Numbered from the stretch's first letter, positions 36,329 through 46,446 are shown. The stretch is 64,000 nt of DNA from Polaribacter marinaquae (GCF_038019025.1 NZ_CP150496.1:709501-773500), one strand, 5' to 3'. The notes: a model not told the origin generated them from the sequence alone. A program made the numbers and translations.

Positions 36329-37120
36329 ATGGATATACAAAAATACATAGAATCAGGAATTTTAGAACTGTATGTAGCAGGCTCTCTCTCTGAAAAAGAG
36401 AATGAAGAAGTGTACAATGCAGTTAAAAAAAGCCCAGAACTTTTGGCCGAAGTTACCTCAATAGAAAATGCTATTGTAAAATTAACTGCTGCTGCAAAAA
36501 AAGATTCAACTTATTTATTTACAGATATTTTAAAGGGCATAAATAATAACGATACAAAAGTAATTAAAATTGCAGAACGCAAAACTAACTGGACTCAGTT
36601 TACTGGTTGGGCAGCTGCTGTACTTTTAGGAAGTACATTAATTTGGTCTATTTCTAAAAACAATAAATTACAAGAACAAGTTGCATCAGAAAAAGTACAA
36701 CTTGAAGAACAAATAGAGAAAGCTTCTAATAGTTTAGCAGAAGCAGAAAAACTAATTACAGTTTTTAGAGATAAAGAAATTATATCAGTACCACTAGACG
36801 GACAGAAAGTTTCTCCGGATTCTTACGCTAAAGTTTATTGGGACAAGAAAACAAAAAGTATTTATTTAGATGCTAAAGGATTACCAGAACCACCAAAAGG
36901 TAAAGTTTACCAGGTTTGGTCTTTAAAAATGAGTCCTTTAACACCTACAAGTTTAGGTACAATCGATACTTTTACAGCAGATACTAATAAGATTTTCACT
37001 ATTGAAAACGCAAATGAATCTGAAGCGTTTGGTATTACTTTAGAAGATGAAGGTGGTAGCGAGTCTCCAACTTTAGAGCAATTATATGCTTTAGGTGCTG
37101 TGGTAGCTTCTACTCCGTAA
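36329..37120 (+). CDS. Anti-sigma factor, RskA-type
   Basis: 263 residues from the ATG at 36329. A cytoplasmic anti-sigma part (1-90, ILELYVAGSLSEKENEEV) is followed by one transmembrane helix (about 92-108, FTGWAAAVLLGSTLIWSI), a coiled coil (112-155) and the extracytoplasmic anti-sigma-K domain (165-263, AKVYWDKKTKSIYLDAKGLP and GKVYQVWSLK). It would sequester the adjacent ECF sigma factor. Thirteen extra upstream codons in the same frame overlap the sigma gene; the ATG two bases after its stop is a better start. Confidence 0.92.
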   Translation: MDIQKYIESGILELYVAGSLSEKENEEVYNAVKKSPELLAEVTSIENAIVKLTAAAKKDSTYLFTDILKGINNNDTKVIKIAERKTNWTQFTGWAAAVLLGSTLIWSISKNNKLQEQVASEKVQLEEQIEKASNSLAEAEKLITVFRDKEIISVPLDGQKVSPDSYAKVYWDKKTKSIYLDAKGLPEPPKGKVYQVWSLKMSPLTPTSLGTIDTFTADTNKIFTIENANESEAFGITLEDEGGSESPTLEQLYALGAVVASTP

Positions 37121-37136
37121 AAAATGAACTAAAAGT

Positions 37137-39233
37137 TTAACTTATATTTGACCAAATCTTAGATGATTTGGTCATTTTTATATATGCTTGTTTTATTGGT
37201 AAGTTTTCTTCTTTCGATAAATTACTATCATCTTGTAAAACAGAAATAGCTGTATTTCTAGCGGCAACCAAAATTTTAGAATCTTTGACTACATCTGCTA
37301 TTTTAAGATTTAAAACACCACTTTGTTGCGTTCCCATAATATTTCCCGGACCTCTTAATTTTAAATCTACTTCAGCAATTTTAAATCCATCGGTGGTATC
37401 TACCATTGTTTTAAGACGTGTTTTAGCTTCTTCAGATAATTTATAACTAGATAGTAAAATACAATAACTTTGATCTGCACCTCTACCTACTCTTCCTCTT
37501 AGTTGATGCAATTGTGAAAGTCCAAATCTTTCGGAACTTTCAATAATCATTACACTCGCATTAGGCACATTAACCCCAACCTCTATAACAGTTGTGGCTA
37601 CCATGATTTGTGTTTCGCCTTTTACAAAACGTTGCATTTCAAATTCTTTATCAGCAGGTTTCATTTTACCATGTACAATACTTATTTGGTATTTTGGTGA
37701 TGGAAATTCTCTTGCAACACTTTCATAACCATCCATTAAATCTTTATAATCCATAGCTTCGGATTCTTCTATTAACGGATACACTAAATAAACCTGCCTG
37801 CCTTTATCTATTTCATCTTTCATAAATTTAAAAACAGACAATCTATTGCTATCAAACCTGTGTACAGTTTTAACTTCTTTTCTGCCAGGAGGCAACTCAT
37901 CAATTACAGATATGTCTAAATCACCATAAACAGACATTGCTAAAGTTCTAGGAATTGGTGTAGCCGTCATTACTAAAATATGAGGTGGCAATGTATTTTT
38001 TGCCCATAATTTAGCTCTTTGCTTAACTCCGAATCTGTGTTGCTCATCAATAATTGCTATTCCTAAGTTTTTAAAAACAACTTTATCTTCTAACAAAGCA
38101 TGTGTACCTACTAATATATGTAAAGTGCCATCTTCTAAATTTTGATGAATTTCTCTTCTTTTTTTTGTTTTTACAGAACCTGTTAATATATCTACCTTTA
38201 CATTTAAGCCTTCTAATAATTCTGATACTGCTGTAAAATGTTGATTTGCTAAAATTTCTGTTGGCGCCATAATGGTTGCTTGATAGCCGTTATCGATAGC
38301 TAAAAGCATCGATAAAATTGCAACAATTGTTTTACCAGAACCAACATCGCCTTGTAAAAGTCTGTTCATGTGTGCTGCAGAGGCAACATCTTTTCTAATT
38401 TCTTTTAAAACTCTTTTTTGTGCATTTGTTAAGTCAAAAGGAAGTTTTTCTGAATAAAAATTATTAAAAATTGGTCCTACATTTTCAAATACAAAACCTT
38501 TAATTTTTGTTTTATTAATTAGCTTTTTTCTAACTAATTGTAATTGAATAAAAAATAATTCTTCAAATTTTAATCTGCTTTGTGCTTTGGCTAAACTTTC
38601 TTGATTTTTAGGGAAATGAGCATTTAAAAGTGCCTCTCTTTTGGGCATTAACTTGTATTCTTCTAAAATATCTTTAGATAAACTCTCTGTAATAATATCA
38701 AACGCCTGTTGAATTAGATTTTGCACATAACCTCGAATCATTTTATTAGAAACACCCGAATTTACTAATTTTTCTGTGGAATGATAAACAGGTTGCATTT
38801 TGCTTTGCAACTTTTTTTTATAATCTTTAACCAATTCTAAATCTGGGTGCGGAATACTAAAATTACCATTATAATGGTTTAATTTACCGTAAACCACGTA
38901 TGGCTCGTTAATTTTTAAAGCATCTTTAATCCATTTTTGCCCTTTAAACCAAACTAGTTCCATGGTGCCAGTAGCGTCTTGAAATGTTGCCACTAACCTA
39001 CTTCCTCTTTTTTGAGCCACAGATTTTACTCTAGTAATCTTACCAACAATTTGAACTTCTGCTGTACTTGGTTGTAAATCTTTTATTGCGTAAAAAGTAG
39101 TTTTATCTATGTATCTAAAAGGATAAAAATTAAGTAAATCATTACATGTTTTAATACCCAATTCTGTATACAAAAGAGCAGCTCTTTGCACACTTACACC
39201 TTTAATATATGTTATTGGATAATCTAAATTCAA
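37137..39233 (-). CDS. recG: ATP-dependent DNA helicase RecG
   Basis: 698-residue branched-DNA helicase that reverses stalled forks and processes Holliday junctions. The N-terminal wedge has an OB fold (QIVGKITRVKSVAQKRGSRL, about 60-80), then helicase domain 1 with Walker A LLQGDVGSGKTIVA (292-305) and DEQH box, MTATPIPRTLAM, and domain 2 with VYPLIEESEAM, RVGRGADQSYC and the TRG-like LKLRGPGNIMGTQQSG. Full length and intact. Convergent with the sigma/anti-sigma operon, whose terminator lies inside the recG 3' end. Confidence 0.96.
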   Translation of the reverse strand: MNLDYPITYIKGVSVQRAALLYTELGIKTCNDLLNFYPFRYIDKTTFYAIKDLQPSTAEVQIVGKITRVKSVAQKRGSRLVATFQDATGTMELVWFKGQKWIKDALKINEPYVVYGKLNHYNGNFSIPHPDLELVKDYKKKLQSKMQPVYHSTEKLVNSGVSNKMIRGYVQNLIQQAFDIITESLSKDILEEYKLMPKREALLNAHFPKNQESLAKAQSRLKFEELFFIQLQLVRKKLINKTKIKGFVFENVGPIFNNFYSEKLPFDLTNAQKRVLKEIRKDVASAAHMNRLLQGDVGSGKTIVAILSMLLAIDNGYQATIMAPTEILANQHFTAVSELLEGLNVKVDILTGSVKTKKRREIHQNLEDGTLHILVGTHALLEDKVVFKNLGIAIIDEQHRFGVKQRAKLWAKNTLPPHILVMTATPIPRTLAMSVYGDLDISVIDELPPGRKEVKTVHRFDSNRLSVFKFMKDEIDKGRQVYLVYPLIEESEAMDYKDLMDGYESVAREFPSPKYQISIVHGKMKPADKEFEMQRFVKGETQIMVATTVIEVGVNVPNASVMIIESSERFGLSQLHQLRGRVGRGADQSYCILLSSYKLSEEAKTRLKTMVDTTDGFKIAEVDLKLRGPGNIMGTQQSGVLNLKIADVVKDSKILVAARNTAISVLQDDSNLSKEENLPIKQAYIKMTKSSKIWSNIS
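37149..37174 (+). terminator. Terminator of the sigma/anti-sigma operon, within recG coding sequence
   Basis: TGACCAAATC (37149-37158) pairs with GATTTGGTCA (37165-37174), followed by TTTTTA. It lies in the last codons of the convergent recG gene. Confidence 0.7.
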
Positions 39234-39301
39234 AATTAATTTTTAGGAGTAACGAAAATACAGATTATCCTTTAAAACTAATATAGAATTTTTCGTATTA
39301 T

Positions 39302-42300
39302 TTAATCATCAGAATTTGCAATGGAATCGAATTCATTTTGTGCATTGTTAAATGTAAAAACTTCTGTTTTATTTATCTTTAAAATACCTTTTTCTATAAT
39401 GTTTGATGCTAATTTTAAGGTAAACGATTCGCCTTGTTTTATTTGAACCGTTCCAAAACTCCATAAGCCAGTTTCTGGATTGTATAATGTATTATTTGGA
39501 ATAGAAGAAGAACTTTCATTATAGGTCAATCCTTCTGGTAAAACATCTTTTACAACAACATTATTCGCAATTAAACCTCCGTTATTTGTAATCGTAATAT
39601 TAAAAATTACGGTCTCGCCAAGTTTAACAACAGGATTTTCTACAGTTTTAACAATAGATAAATCTATAAAACAAGAGTAATTATCTAAATTATCACGAAC
39701 TGCTGGTGTTATTCTTTGAGAAGCCAAAACACCATTTAACAATGGAATGCCTAAACTTGTTCCTACAGATGTTTCTGCAATTGTTCCAAAATTATTATTT
39801 ACCAAATCATCAAAAATAAAATTCCCTGCACCCTCAATAGCATCCGGACATCCATCACCATCGGCATCTGTATCATGTTGATCTATAATTCCGTCTAAAT
39901 CTAAATCAAATCTATCATCTACTCCGTCTAAATTAGAATCTACAAAACCAGGAGTATCAGAATCTTTGTAATCTAAAATTGTGTCTCCGTCTGAATCTAA
40001 AATAGGATTTATACCTCCGTTTTCTTCAGCATCAATAATACCATCATTATCATCATCTAAATCATTAACATCAAGCACTGTATCTTTATCTGTGTCTAAA
40101 CAAAACTCAAAACCAGCACCTGTTGCGCCTCGCGTGTCTACAAAAGCACCGTAAATATCTAAATCATTATTATCTGTTAGATCTAAATTTGTATTTACGT
40201 CTACCAATTTTGCAACAGTAATTTGAATTCCGTAATATTTCTGTGTGGTTTCAAAACCTAAATTATAAATTCCGTTAGGTGTTCCTCCTAAAAGATTAAT
40301 TAAAACAGTTAAATCAATTAAGTCTGAACCAGAAGCAGATTCTAGTACATTACCATTTTGGTCTAAAGTTTCTATAGTTATACTATCAAACAAAGAAACT
40401 TCTACTATTGAAGAATTTGATTTAACTACAAAACCTGCAGTAGAATTTGCTGGATAAGCATTTGTAGCGTCTCTAACTGCCAAACTACCAGTTGCAGCAA
40501 CACCTGCTGTAATATTTATTGATGCAAAATCTGAATTTGAAGCAGATAATATCGCGTCTGTATTAGAAACATTACAGCCTACACAAACTAAACCAGAAAC
40601 GCCAGATTTTGAATAATCTACATAAGTAGAAAATTCTGGCGAATTCAAGTAATAGGTTTCGCTACAGGCTAATTCTTTAGTACACAATTTTTTTATCGTA
40701 GAATTATAAATTCTAAAAACACCTAAATTTGCACCTACCGTTGTATTAAACTCTAATCTTACTTCATCAAAAATATTAGAAGTAACCATACCAATTGTTT
40801 GCTTATTTAACCCCACTAAAAGTGGTGCACTTAAAAGTATATTAGCGCCGCTAACACTATCACCAGTTGCAACCCCATTTAAGTAGGTAGATAATGAAAT
40901 GTTATTTAAAAGATTTACATCTAATAAAGTTGCTGTTTCAATTTCGAAACCTACAAATTGAGGCCCTGAATATTCTTGCAAAACATCATAAACACCAATT
41001 TCTAGACTAGAAATTACACCAACGCTTAAATCTATTTCGGCATAATCTGTAGTATCTGAATTTATAATATTATCGATATTATCTATGGTTCCGCCAGCAG
41101 CAACCAAACCATTGCTATTTACAGTAGAGATTTCTACCGGATGATTTGAATTAACCCAAGAAACTTGCTCATTACAGTTAAAAGGATTGCTAACGCAATA
41201 TTTTTTTACAACAGGATAATTCACTTGAATTTCACCTAAATTTACACCAATTGGTTGTGAAACAGTTATTCTAATTTCATCATAAGGCTTTGTTGTAACA
41301 AAACCTACATTTTGAGTGTCTGAACTTAATAATGGTAGATTTACCAAAGCGTTGTAATTAGAATTATCTTCTTGAAAAACATTATCTAAATATGTAGAAA
41401 TAGTGATGTTACCAATTACATCTGCGGTTAATAAATTAGCCGAAGTTATGTTAAAACCAGCATAAGTATTTGATGAGAAAGGAGTAACAACACCTGTTGA
41501 AAAATCTGCTTGTTTTGCTATTGAAATATATGAAGTTGCTAGAACACCTACCCCAACTAAACCTGCATTTAAAGTTGCATGATTTGTTAAATCTGAATCA
41601 ATTAAAAATTCTTGATTTTGAATAACATCACCTAATAAAGACACATTAACACCTGTTACACCCACATCTACAACTTCTACTGGAAATTGTGGATTTGTAA
41701 TTGTATTTACATCATTACAAGTTAAAGAAGTTGAATTTTCTTGATAGAGTTTTATAAATGGATAGAAAACATCTAAACTACCTGTTTTAAGCAAATCTCC
41801 GCCAAATACAATTTCTATTGTTCTAAAATTACCCGTAGTAACAAAACCTACATTAGTAGCATTACTAAAATCTAGTGCCGATATTAAACTGCCTTCTAAA
41901 TTATAAGTATCTACAATATCTCCATTTACATCTCTTGTTCTAATAGCAGTATTATTACTTAACAAACTTAATAGTGAAGCATTTCTAATTCTAAAACCAG
42001 CATATGAACCTGCAGGAATATCTTCTGTAGGATATGTAATTGATAAAACCTCAGCATCACCACCTAATAAAATTGATGCTCTAGAAAAATTATCGGTATC
42101 GCCATCAATTACATTTGCTCCGTTTCCTGTCCAATCATCTATACAACTTCCAATGATTGGGCAAAATTCAGTGCCTGTAACGGTTAATGAAGTAAAATTT
42201 GTAGTATCATTTATTAAAGGTACAATCGTATTTTTAGGCAATAAACTAATATCGTTTACTGCAGGGTTTATTTTGTTGGTAGATATTTTTAAAGAAGCTA

Positions 42301-42403
42301 AATCTTTACTTAGTAAACTAGATTTTTCTGAAAAAGAAAAAAGAATCGTAGTTTTTAAAACTAAAAAAAATACCATCAAAATTTTAATAATCTCTTTTTT
42401 CAT
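39302..42403 (-). CDS. Surface protein with four unknown ~170-residue repeats, TSP3 and DUF11 domains
   Basis: 1033 residues. A signal peptide (1-25) is followed by four tandem repeats I do not recognise (about 81-228, 229-403, 410-574, 580-756). Each has an Asn/Asp-rich ...NxA.I..G start, an AGF.I or VGFEI segment, a Thr-Tyr-Leu strand, and a VGFVTT...YDEIRITV...NLG strand followed by a KKYC/KKLC-type end. Next comes a thrombospondin type-3-like calcium-binding stretch (768-858, DTDKDTVLDVNDLDDDNDG) and one DUF11 beta-sandwich (911-1029, ETVIFNITITNNGG). It ends SIANSDD with no type IX sorting domain, so anchoring is unclear or the gene is shortened. Probable adhesin or surface-layer component. 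Confidence 0.8.
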   Translation of the reverse strand: MKKEIIKILMVFFLVLKTTILFSFSEKSSLLSKDLASLKISTNKINPAVNDISLLPKNTIVPLINDTTNFTSLTVTGTEFCPIIGSCIDDWTGNGANVIDGDTDNFSRASILLGGDAEVLSITYPTEDIPAGSYAGFRIRNASLLSLLSNNTAIRTRDVNGDIVDTYNLEGSLISALDFSNATNVGFVTTGNFRTIEIVFGGDLLKTGSLDVFYPFIKLYQENSTSLTCNDVNTITNPQFPVEVVDVGVTGVNVSLLGDVIQNQEFLIDSDLTNHATLNAGLVGVGVLATSYISIAKQADFSTGVVTPFSSNTYAGFNITSANLLTADVIGNITISTYLDNVFQEDNSNYNALVNLPLLSSDTQNVGFVTTKPYDEIRITVSQPIGVNLGEIQVNYPVVKKYCVSNPFNCNEQVSWVNSNHPVEISTVNSNGLVAAGGTIDNIDNIINSDTTDYAEIDLSVGVISSLEIGVYDVLQEYSGPQFVGFEIETATLLDVNLLNNISLSTYLNGVATGDSVSGANILLSAPLLVGLNKQTIGMVTSNIFDEVRLEFNTTVGANLGVFRIYNSTIKKLCTKELACSETYYLNSPEFSTYVDYSKSGVSGLVCVGCNVSNTDAILSASNSDFASINITAGVAATGSLAVRDATNAYPANSTAGFVVKSNSSIVEVSLFDSITIETLDQNGNVLESASGSDLIDLTVLINLLGGTPNGIYNLGFETTQKYYGIQITVAKLVDVNTNLDLTDNNDLDIYGAFVDTRGATGAGFEFCLDTDKDTVLDVNDLDDDNDGIIDAEENGGINPILDSDGDTILDYKDSDTPGFVDSNLDGVDDRFDLDLDGIIDQHDTDADGDGCPDAIEGAGNFIFDDLVNNNFGTIAETSVGTSLGIPLLNGVLASQRITPAVRDNLDNYSCFIDLSIVKTVENPVVKLGETVIFNITITNNGGLIANNVVVKDVLPEGLTYNESSSSIPNNTLYNPETGLWSFGTVQIKQGESFTLKLASNIIEKGILKINKTEVFTFNNAQNEFDSIANSDD

Positions 42404-42806
42404 GTCGAGAGTTTTAGAATTAATTAGAATAATTTAAAGTAACAGGGAATTCATTTTATTGTTGGGGAAACAATAAGATGATCATATACAAGCCTTGAAA
42501 AAGCTAATATTTGGATCTAAAAAACTATTGAAGTACTAAATAAAATTTAGGAAGGAAACTCTTGTAAAGTTTTCGAAAACTCATTTATAACGATATTTTC
42601 GTTTTCTAAATTTAAAATCGAAGAATTCAACAAACTATATCTACAATTTGTTAAAATGTTACATGCTATGCTTTTCATCTATATGGAGGATTAAGAATTA
42701 AACAAATATAATACAAATTAAACAATAAACCAAGACTTCTTTATTATGTGTATTTTAATTTAAAATAATATTAATGTTAAAACTAGAATCTAGTAATAGA
42801 TATTTG
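42404..42806. other. Non-coding region between the surface protein and rRNA methyltransferase genes
   Basis: About 400 bases, A/T-rich. It holds the divergent promoters and a small hairpin TTGTT-GGGGA-AACAA (42459-42473) in what would be the 5' leader of the surface-protein mRNA. A 43-codon minus-strand ORF (42547-42678) has no supporting signal. A GGAGG at 42685-42689 is not followed by a start codon. Nothing else recognised. Confidence 0.6.
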
Positions 42807-42814
42807 TAACTTTG
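42807..42814 (+). promoter_or_regulatory. -7 element of the rRNA methyltransferase promoter
   Basis: TAACTTTG matches TAnnTTTG exactly and lies 21 bases before the ATG at 42836. It also shows that the longer ORF starting at 42812 cannot be used, as transcription would begin after that point. Confidence 0.6.
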
Positions 42815-42835
42815 CCCCTTGTACAAAATTATAAA

Positions 42836-44053
42836 ATGAGATTACATAGAAATTTAACTTTTGCTGTAATAGACAGTATTAGAGATATATTTAACGAAGG
42901 TGTTTATGCTGATAAAGCTGTAGAAAAAGCCTTAAAAAGAGACAAACGTTGGGGCGCAAGAGACCGTAAATTTGTTGCAGAAACAATTTACGACATTGTA
43001 AGATGGAATAGACTTTATGCAGAAATTGCCGAAGTAAAAGTACCTTATGATAGAGATAATATTTGGAGACTCTTTTCTGTTTGGTGTATTCTAAGAGGAA
43101 TTGCTTTACCAGACTGGAACCAAATTGGTGATGTACCAGAAAGAAGAATTAAAGGTCGTTTTGCAGAACTTTCTAAAACAAGAAAATTTAGAGAATCTAT
43201 ACCAGATTGGATGGATGAATTATGCGAAAAAGAATTAGGAAATGAAGTTTGGACCAAAGAAATTGCCGCTTTAAACGAGCAAGCAAAAGTTATTTTAAGA
43301 ACTAATACTTTAAACATTTCTAAAGAATTACTTCAAAAAAAGTTACGAGCAGAAAACGTAATTACAGAATTTGTACCAAATCATCCAGATGCATTGGTAT
43401 TACCAGAAAGAGCAAATGTGTTTAAAACAGAAGCTTTTCACAATGGTTTTTTTGAAGTTCAAGATGCTTCTTCTCAGTTGGTTGCTGCTTATTTAGATGT
43501 TAAACCCGGTATGAAAGTAGTAGATACTTGTGCAGGTGCTGGTGGTAAAACTTTACATTTATCTGCTTTAATGAAAAACAAAGGGCAAGTTATTGCTATG
43601 GATATTTACGAAAGCAAACTACGTAAACTAAAAGTAAGAGCAAAAAGAAACAAGGCCCACAATATAGATTTAAGAGTTATCGACTCTACAAAACCTATAA
43701 AAAAATTACACGGTAAAGCAGATAGAGTTTTAATAGATGCACCATGTTCTGGATTAGGTGTTATTAGAAGAAACCCAGATTCTAAATGGAAATTACAACC
43801 AGAATTTATAGATAATATTAAAAAAGTTCAACAAGACGTTTTACAACAATATTCTAAAATGGTTAAACCAGGCGGAAAAATGGTGTATGCTACTTGTTCT
43901 ATACTTCCTTCAGAAAATCAAGATCAAGTTAATAATTTCTTAACATCAGAAGCAGGAAAAGACTTTACTTTTGTAAAAGATAAAAAAGTTTTAGCTCAAA
44001 TTTCTGGTTTCGACGGATTTTATATGGCGCTTTTAGAAAAAAAACAAGCTTAA
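42836..44053 (+). CDS. RsmB/NOL1-family RNA m5C methyltransferase
   Basis: 405 residues from ATG 42836. An N-terminal NusB-like/RsmB helical region (RLHRNLTFAVIDSI ... RKFVAETIYDIVRW) precedes the SAM-dependent domain with VVDTCAGAGGKTLHL (SAM motif I), DAPCSGLGVIRRNPD with the release Cys, and ATCSILPSENQDQVN with the nucleophilic Cys. This is the layout of 16S rRNA (cytosine-967-C5)-type enzymes. The two catalytic Cys motifs are intact. Exact target base not decided by sequence. Confidence 0.92.
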   Translation: MRLHRNLTFAVIDSIRDIFNEGVYADKAVEKALKRDKRWGARDRKFVAETIYDIVRWNRLYAEIAEVKVPYDRDNIWRLFSVWCILRGIALPDWNQIGDVPERRIKGRFAELSKTRKFRESIPDWMDELCEKELGNEVWTKEIAALNEQAKVILRTNTLNISKELLQKKLRAENVITEFVPNHPDALVLPERANVFKTEAFHNGFFEVQDASSQLVAAYLDVKPGMKVVDTCAGAGGKTLHLSALMKNKGQVIAMDIYESKLRKLKVRAKRNKAHNIDLRVIDSTKPIKKLHGKADRVLIDAPCSGLGVIRRNPDSKWKLQPEFIDNIKKVQQDVLQQYSKMVKPGGKMVYATCSILPSENQDQVNNFLTSEAGKDFTFVKDKKVLAQISGFDGFYMALLEKKQA

Positions 44054-44122
44054 TATATTGCTAGTATTAAGGTTTAATTGCAGAAAAAGAAATATCTATT
44101 TTTTAATTTTTAATAAATACAT

Positions 44123-46297
44123 ATGATGAAAAAATTACTTTTTAGTATTCTTACTTTAACCTCTTTAATTTCTTTCTGTCAAGAAGCTTATTATAGTGAT
44201 GTTAATTTACAATTATCTGGTACAGATTTAAAAGATGCTTTAGCAACAAAAATTATTAGTACACACACAAATACATTAGATTATACTCCTGGGGTTTGGG
44301 AAGCGTCTAAAGTTACAGATGTTAATCCTACAAACTCTAGTGAAGTATTATTAATCTATGGATGGGAAAATGGGTCTGATAGCGGTATTACAAATGATCG
44401 TCAAAGAGGAATTAATAACAACGGTGGAGGAAGTACACAATGGAATAGAGAACATGTTTTTGCACGTTCTTTAGGAAACCCAAATTTAGGTTCAGTTGGT
44501 CCAGGTGCAGATGCACATCATTTAAGACCTGCTGATCCTTCAACAAATTCTTCTAGAAGCAATAGAAAATTTGGAAGAGGATCTGGAAATTCTGGATTTT
44601 CAACTGTAGATTTTCATCAAGGAAACGATGGACCAAACACAGCTGCTTGGTATCCTGGTGATGAATGGAAAGGAGATGTTGCAAGAATGATGATGTACAT
44701 GTATGTTCGTTATGGCGATGTTTGTTTACCAACCGCAGTTGGTGTGGGTAGTACTGCTTCTACTCCAGATGATATGATTGATTTATTTTTAGTTTGGAAT
44801 GTTGAAGATCCCGTATCAGATTTTGAAAAAGCTAGAAATACATTTCATGAAAATACAGCAAATACATATGCGCAAGGAAATAGAAATCCATTTATTGACA
44901 ATCCATTTTTAGCTACAAGAATTTGGGGTGGAGATTCTGCTCAAGATTTATGGGGTATTTATACAACAAATGATACAGAAGCTCCCTCTATACCAACTAA
45001 CGTAACAATTAGTAATGAAACTTTTACAACCCTAGATGTAAGCTGGAATGCTTCAACAGATAATGAAGCTGTAACAGGTTATAATATATATGTTAACGGA
45101 ATTTTAACAAAGCAAACTACTTCTGCTACTTCTGTAACTTTAACAGATTTAGTTTCTAATACAACATATGCAATTACTGTATCTTCAAAAGATTTAGTAA
45201 ATAATCATTCAGAACAAAGTGTCGCAGTAAACGGAACAACATTACAAGATACTGCAGCTCCTTCTGCTCCAACAAATATTTCTGCTAGTAATATTTCTGA
45301 TAGTTCATTTGTGTTGACATGGAATGCTTCGACTGATAACAATGCAGTCGCTGAATATGATATTTATGTTGATGGAACATTAAATAGTACAGTTTCTGGA
45401 CTAACAGAAACAATTACTGGTTTAACTTCTTCAACAGCTTACACTGTTTACGTTATTGCTGTTGATTCAGCTGGAAATGAATCTACTCAATCTAATACAG
45501 TAAATGTAACAACTACTGAAGCAGGAACTGGTACAGCAACTGAATTATTCTTTTCAGAATATGTAGAACCAAATGGCGGAAATAATAAAGCTTTAGAAAT
45601 TGTTAACTTAACTGGTGGTACTGTTAATTTAGCAGGTTATTCAATAAAAAAACAATCTAATGGTGCTGGTGGTTGGATTGATGAATTTGATATCTCAACA
45701 GGAAATGTAAAAAGTATAATTCCTGGAGATGTATTTGTAATAATTCATGAAGGTTCTGATGATCCTACTTTGGTTGCCGAAGCAGATTTATTGCGAGTAA
45801 GTAATTCTTCTAGTAATAACGGATCTCCTATTAATTTTAATGGTAATGATCCTGTAGGTTTATTTAAAAATGGTGTATTAATTGACGTTATTGGTGAAAA
45901 AGGAAACGCTAGTAAACACATAGAAAATGTAACTTTAAGAAGAAACGGAGATATTACTGCACCTAACACTACTTTTGACAAAACAGGTGAATGGACTGCT
46001 TTTCCTGAAAACACATTTAACGGAATTGGAAGTCACACTGTAACTCTAAGTACAAATTCAGAGACTTTAAACGGTTTCAAAATGTATCCAAACCCTGTTA
46101 CAGGTAACAAGTTATTTTTTAATATCAACGAAAAAGCAACTATAAATATTTATAATGTTTTAGGTAAATTGGTGCAATCAGAAACAATAGAAAACGCAAA
46201 CAGTTCTATAAATGTTTCTAAGTTATCTAAAGGGATGTATTTATTAAAATTAAATACGCAAAACCAATCGATTACTAAAAAGTTTATCAAGCAATAA
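44123..46297 (+). CDS. Secreted endonuclease I with FN3, lamin-tail and type IX sorting domains
   Basis: 724-residue secreted nuclease. Signal peptide MMKKLLFSILTLTSLISFCQ, endonuclease I domain (about 20-275) with the His-containing core WNREHVFARSLG and ADAHHLRPADPSTNSSRSN, two fibronectin type III modules (about 288-375 and 378-465), a lamin-tail domain (about 475-600, LFFSEYVEPNGGNNKALEIV), and a C-terminal type A sorting signal (about 650-724: FKMYPNPVTGN, GKLVQSETI, LSKGMYLLKL). The last implies export by the type IX system and cleavage or anchoring at the surface. Likely used to take nucleotides and phosphate from extracellular DNA or RNA. Confidence 0.95.
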   Translation: MMKKLLFSILTLTSLISFCQEAYYSDVNLQLSGTDLKDALATKIISTHTNTLDYTPGVWEASKVTDVNPTNSSEVLLIYGWENGSDSGITNDRQRGINNNGGGSTQWNREHVFARSLGNPNLGSVGPGADAHHLRPADPSTNSSRSNRKFGRGSGNSGFSTVDFHQGNDGPNTAAWYPGDEWKGDVARMMMYMYVRYGDVCLPTAVGVGSTASTPDDMIDLFLVWNVEDPVSDFEKARNTFHENTANTYAQGNRNPFIDNPFLATRIWGGDSAQDLWGIYTTNDTEAPSIPTNVTISNETFTTLDVSWNASTDNEAVTGYNIYVNGILTKQTTSATSVTLTDLVSNTTYAITVSSKDLVNNHSEQSVAVNGTTLQDTAAPSAPTNISASNISDSSFVLTWNASTDNNAVAEYDIYVDGTLNSTVSGLTETITGLTSSTAYTVYVIAVDSAGNESTQSNTVNVTTTEAGTGTATELFFSEYVEPNGGNNKALEIVNLTGGTVNLAGYSIKKQSNGAGGWIDEFDISTGNVKSIIPGDVFVIIHEGSDDPTLVAEADLLRVSNSSSNNGSPINFNGNDPVGLFKNGVLIDVIGEKGNASKHIENVTLRRNGDITAPNTTFDKTGEWTAFPENTFNGIGSHTVTLSTNSETLNGFKMYPNPVTGNKLFFNINEKATINIYNVLGKLVQSETIENANSSINVSKLSKGMYLLKLNTQNQSITKKFIKQ

Positions 46298-46317
46298 GAA
46301 ATTACTTAATAGAATTT

Positions 46318-46345
46318 AAAAGACGACTATTTTTAGTCGTCTTTT
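46318..46345 (+). terminator. Intrinsic terminator after the endonuclease gene
   Basis: AAAAGACGACTA (46318-46329) pairs with TAGTCGTCTTTT (46334-46345), followed by T residues. Confidence 0.85.
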
Positions 46346-46406
46346 TTTTTGTTAAAAACTATATAATTTCGCGTAAATAAATAGTTAAAATTAAGTTGAA
46401 AAAAAG

Positions 46407-46414
46407 TAAATTTG
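46407..46414 (+). promoter_or_regulatory. -7 element of the purL promoter
   Basis: TAAATTTG matches TAnnTTTG, 32 bases before the purL ATG. No purine riboswitch or PurR-like site was seen in the short leader. Confidence 0.55.
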
Positions 46415-46446
46415 TCATTTACAACAAACGCTAACACAACACAATA

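Noticed and set aside
42547..42678. Minus-strand ORF of 43 codons upstream of the surface protein gene
   Set aside because: No promoter, start signal or recognisable sequence; composition is that of A/T-rich noncoding DNA.
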